A stretch of DNA of 64,000 bases, from contig CALHYX010000016.1 of NCBI GenBank assembly GCA_938041035.1, forward strand, positions 1 through 64,000. Reading direction: 5' to 3'. The DNA comes from an uncultured Acidimicrobiales bacterium. Its GTDB lineage: Bacteria > Actinomycetota > Acidimicrobiia > Acidimicrobiales > SHLQ01. Made by a program: the position numbers and the translations under genes. The notes beneath the pieces were generated by a model. It was not told the origin of the DNA. It was given only the letters and a program-made list of their open reading frames with translations, and searched no databases. This document shows, piece by piece, positions 1 to 8,974 of this stretch (its first letter is position 1; each line of letters starts with the position of its first letter).

Positions 1-1
1 C

Positions 2-385
2 AAGGGGCTCGGCGTCGCCCAGATCGGTGACGGCCTGGTCGGTCTTCCCAACAACCCGCGCACGAGGGAACACCTCGAATGGGTGGCGGCGTCGGTCGTG
101 GAGGCCGAAGGGCAGGCCATCGTCTGGCTGGCGAAAACGGCTGGTCGGCGTCCGGGCCAGGAACTCGCCCGGGAGATGAGCGCCGCCCGAGATGTCGAGT
201 ACCAGCAGCTCCTCGACGAGTTGGCGGCCAGTGTCGACCCCGACACCCGCAACGTGGCCCGTTGGCGCCGCGAATGGCGGCGCATCGATCGGCGCGACTA
301 TTTCCAGGCGTCGCTGCGAGAACCGGCCCGCCGGGCGCTCGACGCGGTCGCCGCCGGCCTCGACCCGGTGCGGAGCAACCAATGA
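2..385 (+). CDS. ChrB N-terminal domain protein (5' end outside window)
   Basis: The last 127 residues of a protein that begins before the window. The reading frame is open from base 2 and ends at the TGA at 383-385. Residues such as GVAQIGDGLVGLP and the run around EAIVWLA resemble the N-terminal domain of ChrB, the chromate-resistance/regulatory protein. In many bacteria this domain is fused to a C-terminal ChrB domain. Here the C-terminal domain is a separate gene whose ATG (382) overlaps this stop, so the two are probably made together as a split ChrB. ChrB proteins are linked to chromate-responsive control and resistance. No chrA transporter is visible in the window. The family call is from motif memory, without an alignment. 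Confidence 0.72.
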   Translation, partial: KGLGVAQIGDGLVGLPNNPRTREHLEWVAASVVEAEGQAIVWLAKTAGRRPGQELAREMSAARDVEYQQLLDELAASVDPDTRNVARWRREWRRIDRRDYFQASLREPARRALDAVAAGLDPVRSNQ

Positions 386-804
386 AGTGGGCAACGCGGG
401 CAGGGATCCACATCGACCGGGCCGCGTCGGCCTGGCTCATCACGAGCCGAGTCGACCCCGATGCCGAGTTCGTCTACGTCGACGACCCCGACGACGTGCC
501 CGACGACGCGATCGCCTTCGACATACCGGGCTGCGAACTGGGTCACCAGGGCGCGGACGTCACGTTCGAGACAATCCTGCGCCGGCACGACATCGTCGAC
601 CCCGTCCTGTGGCAGATCGCCCGGATCGTGCACGAAGCCGACGTGGAGGACGGCCGGTTCGATGCGCCCGAGGCGCCGGGCTTCGACCTGATCATCCGGG
701 CCCTGGGGGTCGACCACGCCGACGAGGAGATCCGTGCGCTGACCGCCACCGTCCTGGACAGCGTCGAGCAGTACCTCCGTCGGGATCTGCTCGAGGGTTC
801 GTGA
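382..804 (+). CDS. ChrB C-terminal domain protein
   Basis: A 140-residue protein starting MKWATRAGIHIDRAASAWLI, the typical opening of the ChrB C-terminal domain (family pattern: MKW.TR....DR.A..WLI). Asp/Glu- and His-containing segments follow (GCELGHQG near residue 53, RHDIVD near 70, HEADVEDG near 88), and such residues could bind metal. The ATG overlaps the upstream stop by ATGA, so translation is very likely coupled to the N-terminal ChrB half. In the fused family the C-terminal part accompanies chromate sensing or resistance; its exact activity is unsettled. It meets fbaA tail to tail 15 bp downstream. Confidence 0.75.
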   Translation: MKWATRAGIHIDRAASAWLITSRVDPDAEFVYVDDPDDVPDDAIAFDIPGCELGHQGADVTFETILRRHDIVDPVLWQIARIVHEADVEDGRFDAPEAPGFDLIIRALGVDHADEEIRALTATVLDSVEQYLRRDLLEGS

Positions 805-819
805 CGGGGGTCGGCGGGC

Positions 820-1908
820 CTACTCGGGAGCGAGGGTGTCGACGTTGTTGAGTTCGGCGAAGGCCTGCTCGAGGCGGGTGCCGAAGGACTGCTCACCGGC
901 GCGCAACCAGACGCGAGGGTCGTAGAACTTCTTGTTCGGCGCGTCGACGCCGTCGGGGTTGCCCAGCTGGCCCTGCAGGTACCCGTTGTGTTCGGCTTCG
1001 TAGCCGCGCACGCCGTCCCAGAATGCCCACTGAAGGTCGGTATCGATGTTCATCTTGACGACGCCGTAGCTGATCGCCTCCGCGATTTCGGCCGCCGTCG
1101 AACCCGACCCACCGTGGAACACGAAGTTGACCGGCATGGCGGACTCGGTCGAGAACCGCTCGTGCACGTGGGCCTGGGCGTCGCGCAAGATGGTGGGGGT
1201 GAGCTTCACGTTGCCCGGCTTGTACACGCCGTGCACGTTGCCGAAGGCGGCGGCGATGGTGAAGTTGGGCGACACCTCACTCAAGCGCTCGTAGGCGTAG
1301 GCTACCTCCTCGGGCTTGGAGTACAGATCCGACTCGTCGACGTCACTGTTGTCGACGCCATCCTCCTCGCCGCCGGTGATGCCCAATTCGATCTCCAGTG
1401 TCATACCGAGCGGATCCATCCGGCGGAGGTACTCGACGCACGTATCGAGGTTCTGTTCGATCGGTTCCTCGGACAGATCGAGCATGTGGGAGCTGAAGAG
1501 TGGTTCGCCGACGGCCGCGAAATGTCGCTCGCCTTCATCGAGCAGGCCCGAGATCCACCCGAGTTTCGCTCTCGGGCAATGATCGGTGTGCAGGATGACG
1601 CGAGCGCCGTAGGCCGCCGCCATCGTCCGTACGTGCACGGCGCCGGCGACGGATCCGAGTATCGAGGCCCGGGCCGGTTCGACGGGCACGTTCTTGCCGC
1701 CAACAAAGGCCGACCCGCTGGTCGAGAACTGGATGATGACCGGGCTGTTCAGCCGCCCCGCGGTTTCGAGCACCGCGTTGATCGAGTTCGATCCGATGCA
1801 GTTGGCGGCCGGCAGTGCGAATCCATGGTGTTTCGCAAGGGCGAACACCTCGGAGACCGCGGCCCCGGACAACACGCCTGCGGGAAAGTCGTTTCGAACG
1901 TTGCTCAT
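820..1908 (-). CDS. fbaA: Class II fructose-1,6-bisphosphate aldolase
   Basis: At 362 residues it is close to the roughly 359 residues of the E. coli-type (class IIA) enzyme. It cleaves fructose 1,6-bisphosphate to glyceraldehyde 3-phosphate and dihydroxyacetone phosphate in glycolysis and runs the reverse in gluconeogenesis; cytosolic and zinc dependent. The zinc-site motif HTDHCPRAK is at residues 107-115, giving Asp109 and His110 at the same positions as the E. coli enzyme. The acidic ELGITGGEEDGV segment and the phosphate-binding HGGSGS motif are present. The start ATG (complement of 1906-1908) gives the canonical N terminus. Only 30 bp separate it from the divergent pentapeptide-repeat gene, so their promoters must overlap or the neighbour's start is later. 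Confidence 0.96.
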   Translation of the reverse strand: MSNVRNDFPAGVLSGAAVSEVFALAKHHGFALPAANCIGSNSINAVLETAGRLNSPVIIQFSTSGSAFVGGKNVPVEPARASILGSVAGAVHVRTMAAAYGARVILHTDHCPRAKLGWISGLLDEGERHFAAVGEPLFSSHMLDLSEEPIEQNLDTCVEYLRRMDPLGMTLEIELGITGGEEDGVDNSDVDESDLYSKPEEVAYAYERLSEVSPNFTIAAAFGNVHGVYKPGNVKLTPTILRDAQAHVHERFSTESAMPVNFVFHGGSGSTAAEIAEAISYGVVKMNIDTDLQWAFWDGVRGYEAEHNGYLQGQLGNPDGVDAPNKKFYDPRVWLRAGEQSFGTRLEQAFAELNNVDTLAPE

Positions 1909-1938
1909 GGGTAGGAGACTACGCCTCCGCCCAGTTGG

Positions 1939-2625
1939 GTGCGCGAGGATGGGCGCTTGCCGTTTCTCGATGCCCCCGACGATGTTGCTCGCCCACCGCG
2001 GCTGCCGGCGCCGGCGGCGTCGGCGTGGCCCGGCCCGCTCGATGTCGACGACGGGTACGCCGAGGTGCGCGGCGCGGAGGTCAGCGGTCCCCTCGGTCTG
2101 AGCATGGTCGACGAGCTGGCCCTCCTCGATTCCCGACTGGTCGGCGTTTCCTTTGTCGAAAGCGACCGGTTGCGACTGGAGACCAGCGGGTGCGAGTTCG
2201 TCGACTGCGACCTCAGCCGGGTGACCGTCGCCTCGGCCGACCGCTCCCGGTTCGTCGGGTGCAAGTTCGCCGGGACCGATTTCTCTGACGCTCGCATGGA
2301 CGACCTGGCCTTCGAGCGTGGTCTGTTCCGCTACACCAACCTGCGGCTCGCCCGGCTCAATCGGGTGGCGTTCTCCGATTGCTCGTTCGACGACGTCGAC
2401 CTGTACGAAGCCCGGCTGGCCGATGTCTCGTTCGCGGGCACCGAACTCCGAGCCGTCGGGCTCGACAAAACGCGGTTCGAGCGAACGGACTTCCGTCGGG
2501 CGACGACGCTGGACCCCACGAGCGTCGCCGGGTTGCAGGGTGCCCTGATCAGCGAGGCTCAGGTTCTCGAGTTGGCGACGGTCCTGGCCCTTCGCGCCGG
2601 CGTCACTATCGACCGCCCCGAGTAA
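1939..2625 (+). CDS. Pentapeptide-repeat protein
   Basis: A 228-residue protein whose middle (about residues 55-190) is built of five-residue repeats of the A(D/N)LXX type: FVESD, FVDCD, FVGCKFAGTDFSDARMDD, FSDCSFDDVDLYEARLADVSFAGTEL and FERTDFRRATTL. Such repeats fold into a right-handed quadrilateral beta-helix. No fluoroquinolone-resistance (Qnr/MfpA) hallmark can be assigned from the sequence, so the partner or substrate is unknown. The annotated GTG start at 1939 lies 30 bp from the divergent fbaA start. A later ATG (MVDELALL, base 2104) is possible and would keep all the repeats. Confidence 0.82.
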   Translation: MREDGRLPFLDAPDDVARPPRLPAPAASAWPGPLDVDDGYAEVRGAEVSGPLGLSMVDELALLDSRLVGVSFVESDRLRLETSGCEFVDCDLSRVTVASADRSRFVGCKFAGTDFSDARMDDLAFERGLFRYTNLRLARLNRVAFSDCSFDDVDLYEARLADVSFAGTELRAVGLDKTRFERTDFRRATTLDPTSVAGLQGALISEAQVLELATVLALRAGVTIDRPE

Positions 2626-2683
2626 GGCTGCGGAAGCCCCGCCGGACTAACGCGGTAGGGCAGCGCTCGGGCAGTATTGCGCC

Positions 2684-4654
2684 ATGGAGAACCTTTGGAA
2701 TGACGCCGACGCCGCGGAGCACTCGGACCCGCTCGGTGAATGCGTGTACGGATCCCGTCTGATCGGCTGCGACCACGATCTGGTCCTGCACGGGGGCGGG
2801 AACACGTCGGTGAAGGCCGGCTTTCACGACATCACCGGCGATGTCATCGACGCGCTGTACGTCAAGGGTTCCGGCTGGGATCTCGCCACGATCGAAGCCG
2901 CCGGCTTCACCCCGCTCGCCATCGAGCGACTGCACCGATTGCTCGCCCTCGACGAGCTCAGCGATCCCGACATGATGCGCGAACTGTCGGCGGCGCGGCT
3001 CGACCCGGCGGCGCCTCAGCCGTCGGTCGAAACGCTGCTCCACGCCTTCCTCCCGTTCCCGGCCGTGCAACACAGCCACGCCGACGTCATCGTCGCGCTG
3101 ACCAACGTGGCCGACGGCGAGGGCCAGATCCGCGAGGTGTTCGGCGCCGACGTCGTCATCATCCCCTACGTGATGCCGGGTTTCGATCTGGCCAAGGCGG
3201 TCGCCTCGACCTGGGCCGATCAAGCCGATGACAACACCGTCGGCATGGTGCTGCTGAATCACGGATTGTTCACGTTCGGCGACACCACCCAGATCGCCTA
3301 CGAGCGCCACGTCGACCTCATCGGCCGGGCCGAGGCGTGGCTGGCCGAGCATGCCCCGGACCTCCCGCCGGCCGCCGAACGGCTGCCGTCCGCCGCCTCG
3401 GTCGTACTCGCTGAGCTGCGCCGCCAGATCAGCGAGCTCGCCGGTGCCCCCATGGTCATGACCCGCCACACCGACCCGGTCGCCACCCGGTTCGTGTCGC
3501 GCCCGGACTTGTCGAGCCTGGCCAACCGTGGGCCCCTGACCCCCGACCACGTCATCCGCACCAAGCGGGTACCGATGATCGGCCGCGACGTCGATGCCTA
3601 CGCCGCCGACTACCGGCGGTACTTCGCCGACCACGAGCATCGGGGACGCACGGAACTGACGATGCTCGACGCCGCTCCGCGCGTGGTCGTCGACCCCGAA
3701 CTCGGCGTGCTGACGCTCGGCCGCACCGTCAAGGCGGCCGACATCGCGTCGGATATCTACCACCACACGATGCCGATACTCGAACGATCCGAGGATGGCC
3801 TGGGTGGGTACGTCGCCCTGGGCGAGGGCGATCTGTTCGACTGCGAATACTGGGATCTCGAGCAGGCCAAACTGCGCCTGGCCGGCCCGCCACCCGAGCT
3901 GGCGGGAGCGGTGGCGGTCGTCACCGGTGCCGCGTCGGGGATCGGCCGCGCCTGTGCGGCCGAATTGTTGGCTCGCGGGTGTGCGGTTGCCGGACTCGAC
4001 CTCGATACCGCGGTGGTCGAGACGTTCCCCGGCGCGGCATGGCTCGGTGTGTCGGTCGATGTCACCGACGCCGAAGCGCAGACGGCGGCCCTCGATGCCA
4101 CGGTGGAGCGCTTTGGTGGGGTCGACATCGCGGTGATCGCGGCCGGCATCTTCGGCGCGAGCACCCCTCTGGCCGAGCTCGACGCAACCGACTGGGCGGC
4201 GGTGCAGTCGGTGAATGTCGGCTCGGTTGCCGCCCTGTTCGCGGCGCTGCACCCGTTCCTCAGTCGCTCACCCATCGGTGGCCGGGTCGCCGTCATCGGC
4301 TCCAAGAACGTGGCGGCGCCCGGTAGGGGAGCGGCGGCCTACTCGGCGTCGAAGGCCGCGCTCAACCAGCTCGCCCGGGTGGCGGCCCTCGAATGGGCCG
4401 ACGACGGCATCCGGGTGAACACGGTGCACCCGGACGCGGTGTTCGACACCGGCCTGTGGACCGAGGAGCTGTTGGCCGAACGAGCGGCCAAGTACGAGCT
4501 GACGGTCGACGAGTACAAGACCCGGAACCTGCTCACCACCGAGGTCCGCTCGGCCCAGGTCGCGGTGATCGTCGCCGAGTTGTGCGGCGACCGGTTCGCG
4601 GCGACCACGGGCGCCCAGATCCCGATCGATGGCGGGAACGAGCGGGTTATCTAG
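2684..4654 (+). CDS. Bifunctional class II aldolase / short-chain dehydrogenase
   Basis: A 656-residue fusion. Residues 1-230 resemble class II (RhaD/FucA-like) aldolases, with zinc-type His130-Ser-His132 (QHSHAD) and LNHGLFTFG. Residues 405-656 are an SDR with the NAD-binding TGAASGIG at 414-421 and the catalytic Tyr553-x3-Lys557 (YSASK). In the known RhaEW family such fusions cleave rhamnulose 1-phosphate and oxidise the released L-lactaldehyde. No rhamnose isomerase, kinase or permease is nearby, so another sugar phosphate is equally possible. ATG start at 2684. It converges on the SCO6745-family gene. Confidence 0.88.
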   Translation: MENLWNDADAAEHSDPLGECVYGSRLIGCDHDLVLHGGGNTSVKAGFHDITGDVIDALYVKGSGWDLATIEAAGFTPLAIERLHRLLALDELSDPDMMRELSAARLDPAAPQPSVETLLHAFLPFPAVQHSHADVIVALTNVADGEGQIREVFGADVVIIPYVMPGFDLAKAVASTWADQADDNTVGMVLLNHGLFTFGDTTQIAYERHVDLIGRAEAWLAEHAPDLPPAAERLPSAASVVLAELRRQISELAGAPMVMTRHTDPVATRFVSRPDLSSLANRGPLTPDHVIRTKRVPMIGRDVDAYAADYRRYFADHEHRGRTELTMLDAAPRVVVDPELGVLTLGRTVKAADIASDIYHHTMPILERSEDGLGGYVALGEGDLFDCEYWDLEQAKLRLAGPPPELAGAVAVVTGAASGIGRACAAELLARGCAVAGLDLDTAVVETFPGAAWLGVSVDVTDAEAQTAALDATVERFGGVDIAVIAAGIFGASTPLAELDATDWAAVQSVNVGSVAALFAALHPFLSRSPIGGRVAVIGSKNVAAPGRGAAAYSASKAALNQLARVAALEWADDGIRVNTVHPDAVFDTGLWTEELLAERAAKYELTVDEYKTRNLLTTEVRSAQVAVIVAELCGDRFAATTGAQIPIDGGNERVI

Positions 4655-4677
4655 CGGGCGTCGAGCAGCTCGGGCCG

Positions 4678-5577
4678 TTAGGCGTCGGTCCGGGGTGGGA
4701 GGCCGATGAGTGTGAAGTAGCCGGCTTGGCGCAGCGCCTCGGCGCCGGGCTTGAGGAGATCGCCGAGCCGGTTCACCCGGGCGTCGTCCATCCCGGTCCA
4801 CAACCCGGCGGACAGTTCGTTGGTTCGGGTTTCGATCTCGGTGCGGGCGGACGTGCCGAATGCGGTGAGGGCGCCATCGCTATCGACCCAGCCTCGTTCG
4901 ATGAGTCGCGCCATGGCCGCGTCCCAATCGGCATCCGACCACGCCCGGGACTGCCGGACCCGGTGGCCGTAACCCTCGGGCATGAGCGCAGCCGACACCA
5001 CGGTGCATTCGGCCGGGTCGAGGGGTTCCGCGGCCAGGAGGGCGATATGGGCGTCGCCCCGCCATTCCCGCAGCACCGTGACGAGTTGCCACAGCCGCAC
5101 GAGCCGATCGCTGGCGAACTCGCTGGAGTCGAGGTCGTCGAGCACGGCGGCGTTGGCGGCGGCTAGCGGCCGGGCGGCCCAGTCGAGTTGGTCGACGGCT
5201 GCCTGGGCGATATCGATCGCCTCGTCGATATCGGTCGAGCTCATCACCGGGGCGACCGTGGCGTCGAGCACGGCCTGGGCGCCCCGCCACCGCGACGCCT
5301 GGGCTTCGGCCGGGGTGCGGTTGGTCCATGCATTTTTCATCGCGCCGACGATCAGGTCGGGGCTCCAGTTGTAGAAGGTCGCGATGACGACCTCGGCCGA
5401 GACCGGCCCGAGCGGCGCCGCCCGGCTCACGAAGTACCGCTCGTCCTCGCCGATGCCGGCATCGGTTGCGGCCTGGGCGGACTCCGCCGCGAAGTACACG
5501 AAGGCGTGGAACAGCGTCGTTCGGTTGTGGAGCCGAGCGATCGTTTTCAGGGTGACGGGTTCTACCGGGTCGGTCAT
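4678..5577 (-). CDS. SCO6745-family protein
   Basis: A 299-residue actinobacterial protein of unknown biochemical function. Recognisable family stretches are HAFVYFAAESA near residue 24, YFVSRAAPLGPVSAEVV near 48 and FYNWSPDLIVGAMKNAW near 67, followed by an alpha-helical C-terminal half that reads like a winged-helix module (IERGWVDSDGALTAFG). These families are largely restricted to Actinobacteria, which helps place the organism. No catalytic motif is evident. It stands alone between a convergent aldolase/SDR gene and a divergent hydrolase gene. Confidence 0.75.
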   Translation of the reverse strand: MTDPVEPVTLKTIARLHNRTTLFHAFVYFAAESAQAATDAGIGEDERYFVSRAAPLGPVSAEVVIATFYNWSPDLIVGAMKNAWTNRTPAEAQASRWRGAQAVLDATVAPVMSSTDIDEAIDIAQAAVDQLDWAARPLAAANAAVLDDLDSSEFASDRLVRLWQLVTVLREWRGDAHIALLAAEPLDPAECTVVSAALMPEGYGHRVRQSRAWSDADWDAAMARLIERGWVDSDGALTAFGTSARTEIETRTNELSAGLWTGMDDARVNRLGDLLKPGAEALRQAGYFTLIGLPPRTDA

Positions 5578-5648
5578 GGGACGACGCTACCGGCCGCCCG
5601 CCCGGGCGGCGATTGTCGACGCCGATGGCACCATGGAAAGCTGGCCCG

Positions 5649-6431
5649 ATGCAGGTGGAGACGATCGTCGGTCCGGCCGGCCCCATCGAGGTGCGGGTCG
5701 TGGGCGAAGGCCCGACCGTCATGATGATCCCGTCGCTGGGGCGCGGCGCCCGGGATTTCGACGACCTGTCCGCTCGCGTGGCGGCTGCGGGCTACCGGTG
5801 CCTGGCACCCGAGCCTCGCGGCATCGGCGGCAGCACCGGTGCCCTCGACGATTTATCGATGGCCGACCTCGCGGCCGACGCCGCCGCGGTCGTCCGCAGC
5901 CTGGGTGGCGGCCGGGCGACGGTGGTGGGGCATGCGTTCGGCAACCGGGTGGCTCGAATGCTGGCCACCGACCACGCCGAGGTGGTCGAGTCCGTCGTGC
6001 TCCTCGCCTGTGGGGGCATCGTGCAACCGGAGCCGGAGATCCACGAGGCGCTGTTTGCGGTGTTCGATGTCGAACTAAGCGACGACCAGCATCTCGCCCA
6101 CGTCGCCACCGCCTTCTTCGCGCCCGGCAACGACCCGGGGGTGTGGTTCGACGGTTGGCACGGTGGGGTGGCGTTCTTTCAGGGCCGGGCCACCGCGAAC
6201 CAGCCGGTCGCCCACTGGTGGGGCGCCGGATCGGCGCCCGTGCTGGTGGTGCAGCCGGCCGACGATCTGCTGGCTCCACCGGCCAACGCGGACCGGATCA
6301 AGGCCGACCTCGGCGCTCGGGCCCGGTTGGTGACGATCGACGACGCGGGCCATGCCCTGCTGCCCGAACAGCCCGAAGCGGTGGCCGCGGCGCTGCTCGA
6401 GTGGCTGAGCGAGACGGTTCAGCCGGCGTAG
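5649..6431 (+). CDS. Alpha/beta-hydrolase fold protein with Ala at the nucleophile position
   Basis: A 260-residue alpha/beta-hydrolase-fold protein. The N-terminal part has the oxyanion-hole-type IPSLGRGARDF, then EPRGIGGS. The nucleophile elbow reads GHAFGN, with Ala96 (codon GCG at 5934) where serine is normal in GHSxGN. The acid region PADDLLAPPANAD and the His region DDAGHALLPEQP are both present. It may therefore be a non-hydrolytic or atypical member; related GHAFGN proteins exist in my recollection of the family. The start at 5649 was preferred to TTG 5613 and ATG 5625 because a GGAAAG sequence lies just upstream. It faces the divergent SCO6745-family gene. Confidence 0.82.
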   Translation: MQVETIVGPAGPIEVRVVGEGPTVMMIPSLGRGARDFDDLSARVAAAGYRCLAPEPRGIGGSTGALDDLSMADLAADAAAVVRSLGGGRATVVGHAFGNRVARMLATDHAEVVESVVLLACGGIVQPEPEIHEALFAVFDVELSDDQHLAHVATAFFAPGNDPGVWFDGWHGGVAFFQGRATANQPVAHWWGAGSAPVLVVQPADDLLAPPANADRIKADLGARARLVTIDDAGHALLPEQPEAVAAALLEWLSETVQPA

Positions 6432-6471
6432 CCTCTCGGCCGGTCGGGACCGAGCGTTGCGGGGGAGCCGG

Positions 6472-7983
6472 TCAGCCACCACCCGCCATGTAGAGGCCGA
6501 CCTCTTCCCGGCTGGTGGTATTGGGATCGAGCTCGGCCACGATTCGTCCTTCGTAGATCACGGCGATGCGGTCGGCGAGGGCGAAGATCTCGTCGAGCTC
6601 GGCCGAGACCAGCAGGACGGCCGCCCCCTTGTCGCGGGCGTCGATCAGTTGCTGATGGATGAACTCGATCGACCCGACGTCGACGCCGCGAGTGGGCTGC
6701 GAAGCCACGACGAGTTGGTTCTCGACGCTCAGTTCGCGAGCGACGATGACCTTTTGCTTGTTGCCGCCCGACAACGACGACACGGGCGTCTCGATGCTCG
6801 GCGTGCGGACGTCGAAGCGCTCGACCAGCTTGGTCGCAAGCTGGCGTATCGCCGGGAACTGGCGAACCCCGGTGCGGGCGAACGGCGCGGTGTGGTAGCT
6901 GGTGAGCACCAGGTTGTCGGCGATCGAGTAGACGCCGACGAGGCCGTCGCGTTCGCGGTCCTCCGGTATGTAGGCGACTCCGAGTTCGCGTACGGAGCGC
7001 GGATCGTGGGCGACCCGTTGGCCCACGATCGTCGCGTGGCCGGCGTGGATGGGGCGCACGCCGGTTACCGCTTCGACCAGTTCGCGCTGACCGTTGCCCT
7101 CGACGCCGGCGATGCCGAGAATCTCGCCCGAGCGCACCTCGAGATCGACTCCGGAGACGAGCTCGCGCTTGCGGTCATCGCGCACTCGCAGCTCGCTGGT
7201 GGTGAGCACCGGCTCGGACGGTTCCGCCGCCGTCTTGTCGACCCGCAGCACCACCGATCGCCCGACCATGAGTTCGGCGAGTGAGGCGGAGGTGGCCTCG
7301 GCGGTCGCGACCGTGCCGACCGACTTTCCCCGGCGCAGAACGGTGACCCGATCGGTCACGTCCAGCACCTCGCGAAGTTTGTGGGTGATGAAGATGATGC
7401 CCACGCCGGTGGCGGCGAGGTCGCGCAGGATGGCGAGCAGCTCATCGGTTTCCTGCGGGGTGAGCACGGCGGTCGGTTCATCGAGAATCAACAGCTCGGC
7501 GCCCCGGTACAACGCCTTCAGAATTTCGACCCGTTGCTGGAGCCCGACCGGCAACTGCTCGACGACGTCGGTCGGTTCGACCGTGAGCCCGTACCGCTCG
7601 GAGATCTCCCGCACCCGGTCGTTCGCCGCCCCCTTGTCAAAGCGGAGTCCGCGCACGGGCTCGGCGCCGAGCACGATGTTCTCCGCGACGGTCAGGGGCG
7701 GGACCAGCTGGAAGTGCTGGTGCACCATCGATATGCCGCGGGCGATCGACTCGCCCGGGCCGTCGTTGGTGATGCGTTCGCCCCGGAGGAGGATCTCGCC
7801 CTCGTCGGGTTGGTGGATGCCGAACAGCATCTTCACGAGCGTGGACTTGCCCGCCCCATTCTCACCGAGCAGGCCAAGGATTTCGCCCCGATGCAGCACG
7901 AGATCGACCTGGTCGTTGGCGATCACGCCGGGGAACCGTTTGGTCAGGCCCCGGGCTTCGAGGAGCGGCGTGTCGTTGGTCAT
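6472..7983 (-). CDS. BMP/nucleoside-type ABC importer, double ATP-binding subunit
   Basis: A 503-residue protein with two ABC domains in tandem, as in NupO/YufO and the sugar-transporter RbsA layout. The first domain has Walker A GENGAGKST at residues 40-48 and LLILDEPTAVLTP as Walker B. The second has a degenerate Walker A (GVEGNGQRE) and the signature LSGGNKQK. It energises the two permeases encoded immediately upstream (4-bp gap). With the BMP-family lipoprotein the four genes form a complete importer. Family members move purine nucleosides or related compounds; the ligand here is not determined. Confidence 0.93.
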   Translation of the reverse strand: MTNDTPLLEARGLTKRFPGVIANDQVDLVLHRGEILGLLGENGAGKSTLVKMLFGIHQPDEGEILLRGERITNDGPGESIARGISMVHQHFQLVPPLTVAENIVLGAEPVRGLRFDKGAANDRVREISERYGLTVEPTDVVEQLPVGLQQRVEILKALYRGAELLILDEPTAVLTPQETDELLAILRDLAATGVGIIFITHKLREVLDVTDRVTVLRRGKSVGTVATAEATSASLAELMVGRSVVLRVDKTAAEPSEPVLTTSELRVRDDRKRELVSGVDLEVRSGEILGIAGVEGNGQRELVEAVTGVRPIHAGHATIVGQRVAHDPRSVRELGVAYIPEDRERDGLVGVYSIADNLVLTSYHTAPFARTGVRQFPAIRQLATKLVERFDVRTPSIETPVSSLSGGNKQKVIVARELSVENQLVVASQPTRGVDVGSIEFIHQQLIDARDKGAAVLLVSAELDEIFALADRIAVIYEGRIVAELDPNTTSREEVGLYMAGGG

Positions 7984-7987
7984 CGGG

Positions 7988-8974
7988 TCACTCGGTCTCG
8001 TAGTGCTGGCCGACGGCTGCGGGCGGACGAGCGGAGAGTCCGGCGGCCGCGAGGACCGCGATGGTGAGCACGAACGGGATCATGCCGAAGAACTGCGGTG
8101 GGATGTCGAACGCCTGCTTGAACTGGAGTTGCGCCTGAAGCGCGTTGAAGAACCCGAACAGGACGGCCGCCGCCAGCACACCACCCGGGCGCCAGCGGCC
8201 GATGATCATCACCGCCAGGGCGATGAAACCCTTTCCGTTGGTCATGCCGCGGTTGAACACGCTCGCCGACTGGAGCAGCGCCATGCCGGCCAGTCCGGCC
8301 AGCGCACCCCCGATGGCGAGGTTCACATAGCGCAGGCGGAAAATCCTCACTCCGACGGTATCGGCGGCACTGGGGTGCTCGCCCACGGCTCGCGTGCGCA
8401 GACCCCATCGGGTGTGGAACAGCGCGACGTGCACGATCGCCACGACCAGGATCGCCAGGTAGGTGAACGGCCCGTGATCGAACAGCATTCGGCCGACCAA
8501 CGGCCATTCGTCGAGCCCGGGAACCGACCAGTTGGGCACCTTCGGCATGGTGCGGCCCTGGGCGAAGAAGAAGCTGGTGGCGCCGATCGCGAAGATGTTG
8601 ATGACCGTGCCGGCGATGATCTGGTCCATGCGCAGTTTGATCGAGGTCCAGGCCAGAAACAGCCCGGCGACGGCGGCGACGGCCATGGCGGCGAGAACGC
8701 CGACGAGCAGGGCGGGCGTCGAACCCATCGACTCAACGGCGTACGACGCGCCGAGAAATCCGCAGAACGCGGCCAGCAGCATCTGGCCCTCGATGCCGAT
8801 GTTGATGATGCCCGACCGTTCGCTGACCAGGCCGCACAACCCGGCGAGGATCAGCGGCGCGGCCTCGCGCACGGTGCGGGCCGCGACAGCGGTGGTCTGG
8901 ATGTCGTCGATCTGGTAGCTGATGGTGAGCGCGACGATGGTGAAGAGGGTGAGGCCGCGTCCGAGGGTGATCAT
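7988..8974 (-). CDS. BMP/nucleoside-type ABC importer, permease 2
   Basis: A 328-residue hydrophobic protein with about nine transmembrane segments, of the branched-chain permease superfamily (NupQ/YufQ-like). The conserved stretch RSGIINIGIEGQMLL near residue 70 is typical. The start ATG at 8974 was chosen because it overlaps the preceding permease's TGA (ATGA) and has a GGGGAG ribosome-binding site; an upstream GTG at 8983 would lie inside the previous gene. Second membrane half of the importer encoded at 6472-11342. Confidence 0.92.
   Translation of the reverse strand: MITLGRGLTLFTIVALTISYQIDDIQTTAVAARTVREAAPLILAGLCGLVSERSGIINIGIEGQMLLAAFCGFLGASYAVESMGSTPALLVGVLAAMAVAAVAGLFLAWTSIKLRMDQIIAGTVINIFAIGATSFFFAQGRTMPKVPNWSVPGLDEWPLVGRMLFDHGPFTYLAILVVAIVHVALFHTRWGLRTRAVGEHPSAADTVGVRIFRLRYVNLAIGGALAGLAGMALLQSASVFNRGMTNGKGFIALAVMIIGRWRPGGVLAAAVLFGFFNALQAQLQFKQAFDIPPQFFGMIPFVLTIAVLAAAGLSARPPAAVGQHYETE

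Noticed and set aside
2606..4252. A 548-codon minus-strand open frame opposite the aldolase/SDR gene.
   Set aside because: Composition is His/Arg/Gly-rich with no known fold; the plus-strand gene has aldolase and SDR motifs.
6434..6454. Terminator at CTCGG...CCGAG between the hydrolase and ATPase genes.
   Set aside because: Only a 5-bp stem with a 10-nt GC-rich loop and no T-run; not better than chance in this composition.
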